Source of the DNA: Alicyclobacillus kakegawensis NBRC 103104
GTDB taxonomy: Bacteria; Bacillota; Bacilli; Alicyclobacillales; Alicyclobacillaceae
Assembly (NCBI RefSeq): GCF_001552655.1
Contig: NZ_BCRP01000008.1
Coordinates: forward strand, 1-64,000
Direction of reading: 5' to 3'
Length of the DNA stretch: 64,000 nt
The position numbers were made by a program, and so were the translations under genes. Shown one piece after another: positions 26,929-35,915 of the stretch (positions are counted from its first letter, which is position 1; the number at the start of each line of letters is the position of its first letter). The notes beneath the pieces are model-generated. The model was not told the origin of the DNA. It saw only the letters and a list, made by a program, of their open reading frames with translations, and ran no database searches.

Positions 26929-27774
26929 ATGCCGCTCACGTCAGGCTACATTTTGAGAGATGCGTTTGCAGGGGGATACGCCGTACCTGCCTTCAGCGTA
27001 CACAGTGAGGCTATGGTAGATGCCATCTTGGCAGAGGTGGATGCACTTCGCAGTCCGGTACTGCTGCAGATTGGTCAGCGTGCCATTCGGAACGGCCAGA
27101 TGCAGGTGTTGGCTCAGCATATCGCGCGCAGCGCGCAAAACGTACGGATCCCCGTTGTCATTCACCTCGACCACTGCCACCAGTTCGATCAAGTTGTTCA
27201 GTCGCTCCGCGCCGGGTTTACCTCCTGTATGATGGATGCCTCTTCACTACCGTATTCCGACAACGTACAAGCAACGGCTGCAGTGGTGAACCTCTGCCAC
27301 GCCGTGGACGTGCCTGTGGAGGGGGAACTCGGTGCCATTGGCGGTGTGGAGGATGACGTGGCAGTGGCGGACGAGGATGCCGTCTTTACGGCACCCGACG
27401 CTGCGGAAAAATTTGTGTCGGAAACAGGGGTGGATTCACTGGCGGTGGCCATCGGATCGGCCCATGGGATGTACAGGCGCGAACCGAAGCTGCGACTCGA
27501 CTTGCTGCGGGAAATTCGTGCCGCGACGGGTGTGCCGCTGGTGCTGCACGGGGGTTCCGGCATCCCGCGGGAACAAATAGAGGCGAGTATCCAGCTAGGC
27601 ATCGCGAAAATCAACTTTGACACAGAGCTTCGTCTCGCATACATGGCCGGTTGGAGGGCTGGCGCAACGAGCTATCCAGACGATCCGTTTTCCGCTCAAT
27701 GCGTGGCCAATGAGGCTTTGCGTCAAGTGGTGCGAGACAAGGTAGACTGGTGCGGTTCAGCACAGCGTGTCTAG
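26929..27774 (+). CDS. class II (zinc) ketose-bisphosphate-type aldolase
   Basis: A 281-residue TIM barrel of the FbaA/GatY/KbaY family. Zinc and catalytic residues are visible: Asp and His in IHLDHCHQFD, Glu in GELGAIGG, His in GSAHGMY, His in VLHGGSGIP, and the phosphate-binding KINFDTELR. It would split a ketose 1-phosphate to dihydroxyacetone phosphate and a three-carbon aldehyde. ATG 26929, five bases after the kinase stop, follows AGGAGAG. Order and spacing make it the third step after isomerase and kinase, comparable to SqvA in the sulfo-EMP2 route. Confidence 0.87.
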   Translation: MPLTSGYILRDAFAGGYAVPAFSVHSEAMVDAILAEVDALRSPVLLQIGQRAIRNGQMQVLAQHIARSAQNVRIPVVIHLDHCHQFDQVVQSLRAGFTSCMMDASSLPYSDNVQATAAVVNLCHAVDVPVEGELGAIGGVEDDVAVADEDAVFTAPDAAEKFVSETGVDSLAVAIGSAHGMYRREPKLRLDLLREIRAATGVPLVLHGGSGIPREQIEASIQLGIAKINFDTELRLAYMAGWRAGATSYPDDPFSAQCVANEALRQVVRDKVDWCGSAQRV

Positions 27775-27882
27775 GAATTGGGCCCGCCGCCAGACAGCTT
27801 GCAAGCGAGATGATGCAACCGGCATGGGTTCTGAGATCCAGGAGGATGGCGCAGCGTTCAGATAGGAAAGGAGTGCAGACGT

Positions 27883-28836
27883 GTGCCCAGTCGGATTGTG
27901 ATTTCGGAAGATCTTTGGGTTAATCTACCCGAAGGGTTTGGTAATGGCCGCACTGTGGTTTACGATCCGTCTTTGGTCGGCGATCGACAGCGGCTATTGC
28001 GACTCGGCCCCGACACAGAAGCACTGATTGTCCGCAACCAGACACGTGTGGATGAGGAACTATTGGAGAATTTCCCGAATCTCCGCATCGTAGGGCGGCT
28101 TGGAGTCGGACTTGACAATATCGACTTAACAGCCTGCCAGCGACGCGGCATTCCGGTTGTCTCCGCCCGCGGATTTAACGCGAACGCTGTGGCAGAGTAC
28201 GTGATGGCGTGTCTGTTGCAGCATGTTCGGCCACTCTTTCGTTGGAACGAGGCGGTTCGACGGGGCGCGTGGGATCGGATGGCCGCGATGGGGGAGGAAG
28301 TCTACGGGAAGACCCTGGGGCTTATCGGGATTGGCGACATCGGGCAGCGAGTTGCGACGCGAGCACGGGCTATGGGATTAACCGTTGTGGCATATGATCC
28401 GTTCATACTCCCTTCCCATTCCGTTGTGCGGGACGTCGGCGTAGCCCTGATCTCGCTGGACGACCTCCTGAGGTCATCGCATTTTGTATCGGTGCACGTC
28501 CCACTTACGGATACTACGCGTCATCTGCTCAATGGCCCTGCCTTGGCGAAGATGCGTGAAGATAGTGTGCTTATCAACACCTCGCGCGGAGGCATTGTCG
28601 ACGAGGACGCGCTCGCCGAGGTGCTCGTGAATTTTCCGACAAGATTTGCCTATCTGGATGTGCGGTCCACGGAGCCGCCAGGTCCCGATGATCGACTTCG
28701 TTCTCTGGACAATGTCTGCCTTACGCCGCACATCGCCGGAATCACAGTGGAGTCCTCCCATGAGGTGGCTTGGTTTGTCCTTACGCAGGTGATGGAACAA
28801 CTGGAGGGACGTAAGGCCATGGGCATTGTCCCGTAG
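27883..28836 (+). CDS. D-isomer 2-hydroxyacid dehydrogenase (SerA/SlcC-like)
   Basis: A 317-residue NAD-dependent dehydrogenase. The cofactor motif is GLIGIGDIGQRVA, the Arg lies in NTSRGGIVDE, and the catalytic His is in LTPHIAGIT. The N-terminal substrate domain has the RLGVGLDNID element. GTG 27883 follows GAAAGGAG. Related proteins include phosphoglycerate dehydrogenase and (S)-sulfolactate dehydrogenase SlcC. In this cluster it could handle the 2-hydroxyacid derived from the three-carbon product of the aldolase, but no aldehyde dehydrogenase is encoded next to it. Substrate is therefore an inference. Confidence 0.85.
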   Translation: MPSRIVISEDLWVNLPEGFGNGRTVVYDPSLVGDRQRLLRLGPDTEALIVRNQTRVDEELLENFPNLRIVGRLGVGLDNIDLTACQRRGIPVVSARGFNANAVAEYVMACLLQHVRPLFRWNEAVRRGAWDRMAAMGEEVYGKTLGLIGIGDIGQRVATRARAMGLTVVAYDPFILPSHSVVRDVGVALISLDDLLRSSHFVSVHVPLTDTTRHLLNGPALAKMREDSVLINTSRGGIVDEDALAEVLVNFPTRFAYLDVRSTEPPGPDDRLRSLDNVCLTPHIAGITVESSHEVAWFVLTQVMEQLEGRKAMGIVP

Positions 28837-28983
28837 GATGGGAGACACTGCATTATGGTACGGCATCGTGCAGGTGAACCTCCGGACGACACCGGTAGGG
28901 ACTGTGTGAAGCGGGGGCCCGGAGTCGGACCCCTAGGCGCACAGGCTACCTCGATGACAAAACACAACGACTTGTCCTCCCGT

Positions 28984-29808
28984 TTACTTGATGCCTGTCG
29001 TCGAGATGCCCTTCACAAACTGCCTCTGGAACACTAAGAACACGATGATCATCGGCAGGGTCAGCAAGATCACACCTGCCATGACACTGTTCCAATAGGC
29101 GTCGTACTGGCCGTAAAATGAGTTCAATCCGACCGGTAGTGTGTACATATCCTGGCTTGTCGCAAGGAGTACCGGCCAGAGAAATGAGTTCCAGTTCCCC
29201 TGAAAAGTGAAAATGGTTTGTGCAGCCAGGAGTGGTCGGGACAGCGGCAAGAAGATGCGCCAAAAGACCCCCCAGTGCCCCAATCCATCGATGCGAGCAG
29301 CCTCCTCAAGTTCCTTTGGCAAACCGAGGAAGAACTGACGGGCGAGAAAGATCATGAACGGTGACATCAGGAACGGTATCGTCAACCCCTGGTACGTGTC
29401 AATCCAGCCCAACTTGGCCAAAAGCATGTAGATGGGTACGAGCACGACCTGGGATGGAATCATCATGACTGCGAGAAAGGCGTAAAACAAAAGGCCGCGT
29501 CCCGGGAACTTGAGCCGCGCGAACGCGTATCCGGCGAACGTGTTCACGCAGAGATTCCCCGCTGTCACAATAGCAGCGACGATAATGCTGTTCCCCAGCC
29601 AACGGGCGAACGGGAAATCGTGTATGATGGTTGTGTAGCTCCCGAAGTTCAGGTGACTGATGGGCACGATGCTGGTAAACACTTCATCCGTCGGCTTGAG
29701 CGAAGTATAAACGGACCAGACAAACGGCAACAGGGACACGCAAGCGTACAGAATGGCCACGATATACAGCACGTGTTTCGGGCGCCGATACACCGCCTCG
29801 CGGGACAC
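28984..29808 (-). CDS. sugar ABC transporter permease (MalG type)
   Basis: A 274-residue six-segment membrane protein with EAA loop EAARIDGLGHWGVFWRIFLP and the standard ending RQFVKGISTTGIK. GTG 29808 is chosen because GAAGGAGGA abuts the upstream ATG 29814. It is the last gene of the minus-strand operon that starts with a debranching-type enzyme, and it converges with the dehydrogenase at 28836. Confidence 0.9.
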   Translation of the reverse strand: MSREAVYRRPKHVLYIVAILYACVSLLPFVWSVYTSLKPTDEVFTSIVPISHLNFGSYTTIIHDFPFARWLGNSIIVAAIVTAGNLCVNTFAGYAFARLKFPGRGLLFYAFLAVMMIPSQVVLVPIYMLLAKLGWIDTYQGLTIPFLMSPFMIFLARQFFLGLPKELEEAARIDGLGHWGVFWRIFLPLSRPLLAAQTIFTFQGNWNSFLWPVLLATSQDMYTLPVGLNSFYGQYDAYWNSVMAGVILLTLPMIIVFLVFQRQFVKGISTTGIK

Positions 29809-29864
29809 CGCCATTCCTCCTTCTTTCACAGTGTGATCGCCAGCACGAGTGCAGTCAGGAACAC

Positions 29865-30782
29865 CTAGTCCTCTCGGCCGATCACGTAATGTTGAATCAG
29901 CGTCAGAATCATAATGATGGCAAAGAGCACGAAGGCCATTGCCGAAGCGTATCCCATCTGCATATCCTTGAATCCTTTAATAAACAGGTCCAGTATGACC
30001 GTCAACGTCGCGTTCAGAGGTCCGCCCGTACCCCCGGAGACGACATACGCCTGGTCGAACACCTGAAAGGTGCCAATCAGCGACATGACAATCACCAGAA
30101 AGGTGGTCCTGCGCAACATGGGGATGGTGATGTAACGGGTCAACTTCCACCCGCTGGCCCCATCCATCGAGGCCGCTTCATACAACTCATCCGGTATATC
30201 CTGCAGTCCCGCCAAGTAGATGATCATGAACTGGCCGACGGTTGACCAGATGGCCATCACCATGATGGCCGGCAGCGCGAAGGTGGGACTGTTGAAATAA
30301 TTAGGGCCCCGAACCCCAAACAAGGCGAGAAATTGGTTCACCAGTCCTTGTGGCTGAAACAGAAATACAAACATGACACTGACTGCGACCGTCGAGGTGA
30401 CGGTCGGCAGATAGTAGGCCACCCGAAAGAACGTCTTCCCCTGAACGCGATTGACAATAATGGCCAGGAACAGGGCAAGAGCAGTTTGTACGGGCACCAC
30501 GCCTAACGAGTACAGCGTGGTATTCCACAAGGCGCGAAGAAAGACTGGATCGTGAAATAAATGAGTATAGTTTGCCAACCCGACAAATCGGGTGGATTGC
30601 TCATCAAGGAACGAGAATTGTTGGAAGCTGATATAAAACGCATAAAGGATTGGGCCCACCAAGAACACAACCAAGGAAGCCAGCGCCGGCAAGACAAAAA
30701 GGTATCCTGCCAACGCTTGGTCCACCGCCTTCCTTCTTGAGACGCGGTGACCCACAACCGTGTGCGTCTGCACGCCGTTCAA
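29865..30782 (-). CDS. sugar ABC transporter permease (MalF type)
   Basis: A 305-residue six-segment membrane protein with EAA loop EAASMDGASGWKLTRYITIP. TTG 30782 follows an AAGGGGGG site. It pairs with the permease at 28984 and with the binding protein at 30866; a stable hairpin separates it from the latter. Confidence 0.9.
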   Translation of the reverse strand: MNGVQTHTVVGHRVSRRKAVDQALAGYLFVLPALASLVVFLVGPILYAFYISFQQFSFLDEQSTRFVGLANYTHLFHDPVFLRALWNTTLYSLGVVPVQTALALFLAIIVNRVQGKTFFRVAYYLPTVTSTVAVSVMFVFLFQPQGLVNQFLALFGVRGPNYFNSPTFALPAIMVMAIWSTVGQFMIIYLAGLQDIPDELYEAASMDGASGWKLTRYITIPMLRRTTFLVIVMSLIGTFQVFDQAYVVSGGTGGPLNATLTVILDLFIKGFKDMQMGYASAMAFVLFAIIMILTLIQHYVIGRED

Positions 30783-30809
30783 CCTGCATTGCCCCCCTTG
30801 TTTTGCGTG

Positions 30810-30852
30810 TCACAACGAAAGCCGCCCGTTCGAGCTGCGGCTTCCGTTGTGA
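30810..30852 (-). repeat. intercistronic hairpin between binding protein and permease
   Basis: Arms TCACAACG-A-AAGCCGC and GCGGCTT-C-CGTTGTGA pair over about fifteen positions with a single mismatch. Neither side has a T-run, so it looks like an mRNA-stabilising or expression-setting element rather than a terminator. Confidence 0.65.
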
Positions 30853-30865
30853 GAATTACCCCTAT

Positions 30866-32137
30866 TCATTGAGCCTGCTGCGACATCAGGGTCTGTTTGG
30901 CTTGGGACAATACATTGGCAGGCGACTGATTCTGCAGGATACCTGCTTCGGTCGCTTTGTTGATGGCATCGACAAACTCCTGACCAAGCGTCCCGAACTG
31001 ATACGGTACAGCGTGTTTCACACCATCGACAAACGCTTTATAGTTCGGGTACTTCTTCAAGAACTCACCCTGCACGCTGGTGCGCGAGGGAATCGCCAGG
31101 CCAGATTCAGCGGTCATCTTGAGCGCCTCAGGTCCGGTCAGGTAAAATAACAGTTTTGCAGCTTGATCAGGATGCTGGGTTGACTTGGCCATCGAATAGC
31201 TCACGGTGTAGGTCATGTTGTAGTCCTGTCCGTTGGCCGACGGCAAGTCTGCCACGCCGTAATCAAGTTTCGGGGCAGTTTGTTGCATGAACGGGATCAG
31301 CCAAGCGCCTTCCAGGACCATGGCGACTTTTCCTTGGGCAAACGGGATGCCGGCCCAATCGCCGCCCAAGTCTTTCGGCTGCACGAAATTCTTCTGTTTG
31401 AAATTGTCGATGAAGAACTGGAGGCCAGGCACATTTGCTTTGTCGGTAAACGTCGCCTTATCGTTGTTCACATCATAGTAGCTGCCACCAAAGTCTTTGA
31501 CGAACGGGTAATAACGAGCCACATCAATGGGCATGCTCAGGGGCGTCATTCCCTTGGCCTTCAACTTGGCGGCGTCCTGTTCAAATTCATTCCAGGTCTT
31601 CGGCGGCGATTGAATTCCGGCCTTCGCGAACATGGACTTGTTGTACTCAAGCGCCATTGTGTTCATGTCTTTAGGTAGGCCGTAGGTGACACCTTTCCAC
31701 TGAAACGCTTTCAGCAGGGCAGGGCTGAAATCGCTTGTATTGACATGATCTTGCTTGATGTACTTGTCCAGTGGCATCAGTGCGCCGGATGCTTCCAATG
31801 TCGGTGCGTACGAGGAATCGACATAGAACACGTCGGGTGCGGTATGAGAGGCCAGCATCGGCTGCAAAGCTTGCAGATAATCGCCCGTGATCACCTGCAG
31901 GTTAACCTTAATGTTAGGGTTCTTCTTTTCAAATGCTTTCACTTGTTTTTCTACCAGCTGTTTTTCAGCAGGGCTCGACGACCACATGCCCAATTTCAGC
32001 GTGACGGTTTTTTCCTCTCCACTATTGGAAGCATGATTTCCTCCCGATGTGTTTCCTTGCCCACAGCCGATGACGGCACCGGAACTGATGAGCAGGATGC
32101 TGGCAGCTCCGAAATACCTTTTGATGCTCCTCTTCAT
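30866..32137 (-). CDS. sugar ABC transporter substrate-binding lipoprotein
   Basis: A 423-residue lipoprotein: signal peptide with VIGC lipobox (Cys25), Asn/Ser linker, then an SBP_bac_1 domain (LKLGMWSSSPAEKQLVEKQV, TAPDVFYVDSSY, GKVAMVLEGAW). ATG 32137 follows AAAGGGGG at nine bases. The gene lies directly after a debranching-type glucosidase, suggesting that the ligand is an alpha-glucan or other glucooligosaccharide (inference). Confidence 0.92.
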   Translation of the reverse strand: MKRSIKRYFGAASILLISSGAVIGCGQGNTSGGNHASNSGEEKTVTLKLGMWSSSPAEKQLVEKQVKAFEKKNPNIKVNLQVITGDYLQALQPMLASHTAPDVFYVDSSYAPTLEASGALMPLDKYIKQDHVNTSDFSPALLKAFQWKGVTYGLPKDMNTMALEYNKSMFAKAGIQSPPKTWNEFEQDAAKLKAKGMTPLSMPIDVARYYPFVKDFGGSYYDVNNDKATFTDKANVPGLQFFIDNFKQKNFVQPKDLGGDWAGIPFAQGKVAMVLEGAWLIPFMQQTAPKLDYGVADLPSANGQDYNMTYTVSYSMAKSTQHPDQAAKLLFYLTGPEALKMTAESGLAIPSRTSVQGEFLKKYPNYKAFVDGVKHAVPYQFGTLGQEFVDAINKATEAGILQNQSPANVLSQAKQTLMSQQAQ

Positions 32138-32215
32138 CAGTTGCAACCCCCTTTGGAAAATCAACGTGATGGTCTTTGCGAGACTACGCACGTCAAAATT
32201 CTTTGCACGGTGTCA

Positions 32216-34423
32216 TCACTGAGTTGCGTCCTTTACCACCTCCCTGGATGAAGTCTGGTGCACGGACAAACCGGTCGTATTTTCTAGAATGTGGAATCGT
32301 GTCTGTCCGGTGGATGTCCGCTGCAATTCTATACTCAACTTGCCATCCCCAATCCAGATAGACTCAATCTTGAGCCTCGGGATTGAGGTTGGAAGTGAAG
32401 GATTCAGGTAAACCCGCCCTGCCGGAACATCCGGGTGCAGACCGAGCAGAGATGCGAGGATGAGAACGGGTGTCGCCGCCGCCCACGCCTGAGGGGAACA
32501 GGACACCGGATAAGGAACGGGACGCGACACCTTGTCCGCGGCTATACCTGCGAACAGCTCGGGCAATCGGAACAACTCGAACCCTTCGGCAGCGGTCAAC
32601 AACCCTTCGACGAGGTGGGCGACCGCGTCGTGACGGCCGTATTTAGCCATGCCTGCGATGATCAAGGAATTGTCATGCGGCCACACGGATCCGTTGTGGT
32701 AACTCAGAGGGTTATATGATATTTCGTTTGCGGACAGGGTTCGAACCCCAAAACCACTGAACATATCGTCCGCCAGCATGCGGTCAATGACGCGATCCGC
32801 AAGCGTCCGAGGCAAGATTTCGCTCCACAACACCTGCCCCATATTAGAGGTCAAGGTGCGCACCGGTCGTTTATTTCCATCCAGCGCGAGGGCAATCGCG
32901 TCTTCGTCGTCCAGCCAAAAGGACTGGATAAAACTCCGACGGAGTCGATCTGCTCGCTCTTGGCAATGCCTTGCCTGCTCCGGCATGTGGAGCCACGTGA
33001 AGACCTCGGCCCAGCGACGATAAGCCCGAAACACGTAACCCTGGACTTCGCACAAGGCGATAGGGCCGGTGGCCAGTGTCCCCTCTTTGTGTTGGATGGA
33101 ATCACCAGAATCCTTCCATCCTTGGTTGGAGATTCCTTCTGCGGCTTCGGACAGGTACTCAACAAAGCCGTCTCCGTCGCGGTCCCCATACTGCTCTATC
33201 CACGTGAAAGCCGAGTCTACGGCCGGCAACAATCTCCGCAGCCACTCTTGGTCGGCTGTCCAGGCCGCATAGTCGGCGGCTAAATTCAGGAAGAGCGGGG
33301 TGGCGTCGATGGTTCCATAGTAGGGCCCAAATGGAACCTTTCCTGTCCTCGTGAGTTCCCCTGCCCGCAGCTCGTGCATAATTTTCCCGGGCTCCTCGTC
33401 ACGGGACGGGTCTACAGTCCGGCCTTGAAAAGCGGCCATGGTGGCGAGTGTTCCTCGGGCCACATCGACGTCGGCGGGCAGCATTTGTAGAGCCGTAATC
33501 AGGCTGTCCCGTCCAAACGGAACCGCATACCAGGGAACCCCGGCTACCGGAAAACGGCCATGACCGATATCGGTCAACAGCATGCGCACGTCTCTAAGTC
33601 CCCTGCAGTACCAGGTTGTGAACGCCTTGCATCCAGAAACCCTGGGTGCTTTCTGCAACCAGTTTTCATAGTCGTGAACAATCTGCCGCCTTTTGGTATC
33701 CACTTCCGTGAGACTCAAATCCACGTTTGGTGCCGCTGGCTCCCGGGGGCAGGCGGAGGTTTCCACGTCCACCGTCCCAGCCATGGATGGTGTCACGGAC
33801 ACGACCCACGTGCACTTGCCGCGTGGCGGAATGCACAGACGCGCTCCTACTTTCGGCACGCCGAAAAAGGGGCTTGGGGGATGATGGTTTGCATGGAAAC
33901 GAACGATCGTCGTGCACCTTGTGCCGTCCTTTGCCATGTAGCGGAACGTCTTGGATTGCGGCCCGTCTTCCATCGCAATCTGCCGCTTCAGCTGCTCTCG
34001 GCCCGCAAGCGTTTTGCCTGCTCGCACTTCAAACATGTCAAGAAAGTCGGCATCCATTTCGTAAGCGACCTCAAGAGTGATGGTTTCCGCCGAGAAATTT
34101 TCGATCTCTCCTTGTTCATAAAACCTACAACCGTCGACAAACTGGCGCCGTACGGCGTGTAGGCTTTCACGCGGAACCACAACGTTTTCGGAGAGTCGCC
34201 ATTCCCGATTCGTATAGTGATAGATTGCCTCAAAGTTCCGAGACCCGTCCGAGGCCAGCTCTACAAAAACAGACGGGTCCGTGTTCCATGTCCATTGGCT
34301 GAGCACGCGTGTGTCGCGAGTGAACAGTCCATATCCAAACGCATCCAGGGAAGGATGGGGGGCATCCCCGGAACTGTTGGACACAAAAAACAGATCATTC
34401 TCCTTGATGACGGTAAACTTCAT
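32216..34423 (-). CDS. amylo-alpha-1,6-glucosidase / glycogen-debranching-like (alpha,alpha)6-barrel enzyme
   Basis: A 735-residue protein without signal peptide. Residues 1-250 form the N-terminal beta-rich domain of bacterial debranching enzymes (VIKENDLFFVSNSSGD, YGLFTRDTRVLS). Residues 280-690 form the helical barrel with PWYAVPFGRDSLITALQ and the later SVWPHDNSLIIAGM, the blocks carrying the catalytic acids of GDE_C-type proteins. ATG 34423 is preferred over an upstream start because similarity to the family begins there and AAGGAGG precedes it. An operator-like palindrome lies 39 bases upstream. It probably trims imported branched or modified glucosides in the cytoplasm. Confidence 0.85.
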   Translation of the reverse strand: MKFTVIKENDLFFVSNSSGDAPHPSLDAFGYGLFTRDTRVLSQWTWNTDPSVFVELASDGSRNFEAIYHYTNREWRLSENVVVPRESLHAVRRQFVDGCRFYEQGEIENFSAETITLEVAYEMDADFLDMFEVRAGKTLAGREQLKRQIAMEDGPQSKTFRYMAKDGTRCTTIVRFHANHHPPSPFFGVPKVGARLCIPPRGKCTWVVSVTPSMAGTVDVETSACPREPAAPNVDLSLTEVDTKRRQIVHDYENWLQKAPRVSGCKAFTTWYCRGLRDVRMLLTDIGHGRFPVAGVPWYAVPFGRDSLITALQMLPADVDVARGTLATMAAFQGRTVDPSRDEEPGKIMHELRAGELTRTGKVPFGPYYGTIDATPLFLNLAADYAAWTADQEWLRRLLPAVDSAFTWIEQYGDRDGDGFVEYLSEAAEGISNQGWKDSGDSIQHKEGTLATGPIALCEVQGYVFRAYRRWAEVFTWLHMPEQARHCQERADRLRRSFIQSFWLDDEDAIALALDGNKRPVRTLTSNMGQVLWSEILPRTLADRVIDRMLADDMFSGFGVRTLSANEISYNPLSYHNGSVWPHDNSLIIAGMAKYGRHDAVAHLVEGLLTAAEGFELFRLPELFAGIAADKVSRPVPYPVSCSPQAWAAATPVLILASLLGLHPDVPAGRVYLNPSLPTSIPRLKIESIWIGDGKLSIELQRTSTGQTRFHILENTTGLSVHQTSSREVVKDATQ

Positions 34424-34461
34424 GTCGAACCCAGCTGCCTCCTTATGTAGAGAGCCAAGCA

Positions 34462-34477
34462 TCCAAAACGTTTTGGA
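34462..34477. promoter_or_regulatory. LacI-family operator upstream of debranching gene
   Basis: A perfect 16-bp palindrome, TCCAAAACGTTTTGGA, with central CG, 39 bases before the start codon at 34423. A near copy precedes the lacI-type gene at 34602-35612, so both are probably bound by that regulator. Confidence 0.7.
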
Positions 34478-34601
34478 AAAACCCGCAAAAGTCGCCACCA
34501 TGCCTTCAACAAGAAGTCTTCAATGACCTCACATGACTATGCCGCAGCAACGGTCGAAGCGGATATCGCTGTCATCTGGGCAGCCTTCGGGTTCGCGGCC
34601 G

Positions 34602-35612
34602 TCAGCCGCTCTCGCGGACAATCAGTTCCGGCGCCAGCAGCCGCCCCTGGGGAGGTTCGTCCCGTTCCAGCATGCCGATGAGCATTTCAGCAGCGGTCAT
34701 TCCCATTTCATACCTGTGCTGCCCGACGGTGGTCAAGGTCGGTGACACCAGTTCCGTTAAATCAATATTGTCGAAGCCGACCACGGCCAGGTCTTCCGGC
34801 ACACGCAAGCCATTGGCCAGTGCTTCGCGCATGCCGCCAATAGCCATCAGGTCACTGGCGAAAAAGATAGCTGTGACATCTGGGTAACCCTGCCGCAGTT
34901 CGCGAAAACCTTGGGCTCCTCCTGCGAGGGAAAAATCCGATTCGTAGACCAGGGCCGGCTCGAAGGGCAAGCCGACAGTCCGAAGACCTTCTTTGTAGCC
35001 GCGCAAACGGTCTGCGCTCACCGCCGCCTGTGCGTACCCGTTGACGAATCCAATATGCCTGTGGCCTTGTTGGAACAGGTGCCGAACGGCGAATTTCGCG
35101 CCATTGATGTTGTCTGTCATGACGTATCCGCAGTGGTCGCTGAGCAAAGGCAGGTCGATAACGACGCTGGGCAACGGCGATTCAACTACTTCGTGGACGT
35201 ACGGATCATCCAGGCGGATGCCCATGACAATCACGCCTTCAAAGCGCCGCTCGGTGCAGAAGTCGAGATAGGACACCAGGTGCTGCTGCGCCGTTGTGGT
35301 GCTCACGAGACTGACATCGTAACCGAGCTCCGCAAGCCGCTCATAGACTCCCGCTAGCACATCAAACATGAAGTGATGCCCAGTCCGGGATTTACCGAAA
35401 TCCGACACCAGCAAACCGATGGTCTGTGTCCTCTGCCTCACCAGGCTGCGGGCCACGTGGTTCGGGCGATAGTTCAGGCGCTCTGCGATTTGAAGAATTC
35501 GTTTGCGCGTTTCGGGGCTGACGTCGGCATATCCATTCAATGCCCGCGACACGGTCGTGATGGAAACTCCGGCTGCTTCCGCAACATCGCGAATCGTCAC
35601 TGGCACCGACAA
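34602..35612 (-). CDS. LacI-family transcriptional regulator
   Basis: A 336-residue repressor. The HTH is TIRDVAEAAGVSITTVSRALNG, with hinge helix YRPNHVARSLV, then a sugar-binding effector domain with VVGFDNIDLTE. The start is TTG 35612 or GTG 35606; GAGGG upstream fits either. It precedes the debranching-ABC operon on the same strand, and matching palindromes stand before both transcription units, so it most likely represses itself and the operon until an imported glucoside is present. Confidence 0.92.
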   Translation of the reverse strand: MSVPVTIRDVAEAAGVSITTVSRALNGYADVSPETRKRILQIAERLNYRPNHVARSLVRQRTQTIGLLVSDFGKSRTGHHFMFDVLAGVYERLAELGYDVSLVSTTTAQQHLVSYLDFCTERRFEGVIVMGIRLDDPYVHEVVESPLPSVVIDLPLLSDHCGYVMTDNINGAKFAVRHLFQQGHRHIGFVNGYAQAAVSADRLRGYKEGLRTVGLPFEPALVYESDFSLAGGAQGFRELRQGYPDVTAIFFASDLMAIGGMREALANGLRVPEDLAVVGFDNIDLTELVSPTLTTVGQHRYEMGMTAAEMLIGMLERDEPPQGRLLAPELIVRESG

Positions 35613-35915
35613 ACACCCTCACCCAAGTATTGAAGACAGTCTATCCGAAAACGTTTTGGATGTCAAACCGTCGAGGGGAGCGAGAGCAGGGAAGCAAGAG
35701 ATGACGGTCAACACGCAGCGTACGACAAAAGCGCAATTTCGTGCTACTGGTTCCAAGGATCCTCCCTACTGTCCAAGTTTTCTCCGTATTTATAATGAAC
35801 CCATCCACAATCGGACTAGGCACGGTAGTTCATATGACCGTGCCGCCACACGAAAGTACTGCCCCACCGTCTGATTATAGTCGAAATATTCATATCAAAG
35901 GAGGCGAATGAGTGG
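35613..35915. other. divergent intergenic region
   Basis: It lies between the minus-strand lacI gene and the plus-strand MFS gene. It holds the operator-like palindrome at 35645-35660 and presumably two promoters. No gene is recognised. Confidence 0.5.
35645..35660. promoter_or_regulatory. LacI-family operator upstream of its regulator gene
   Basis: CCGAAAACGTTTTGGA shares 14 of 16 positions with the operator at 34462-34477, including the central AAAACGTTTT. It sits 33 bases before the start of the LacI-family gene. Confidence 0.65.
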
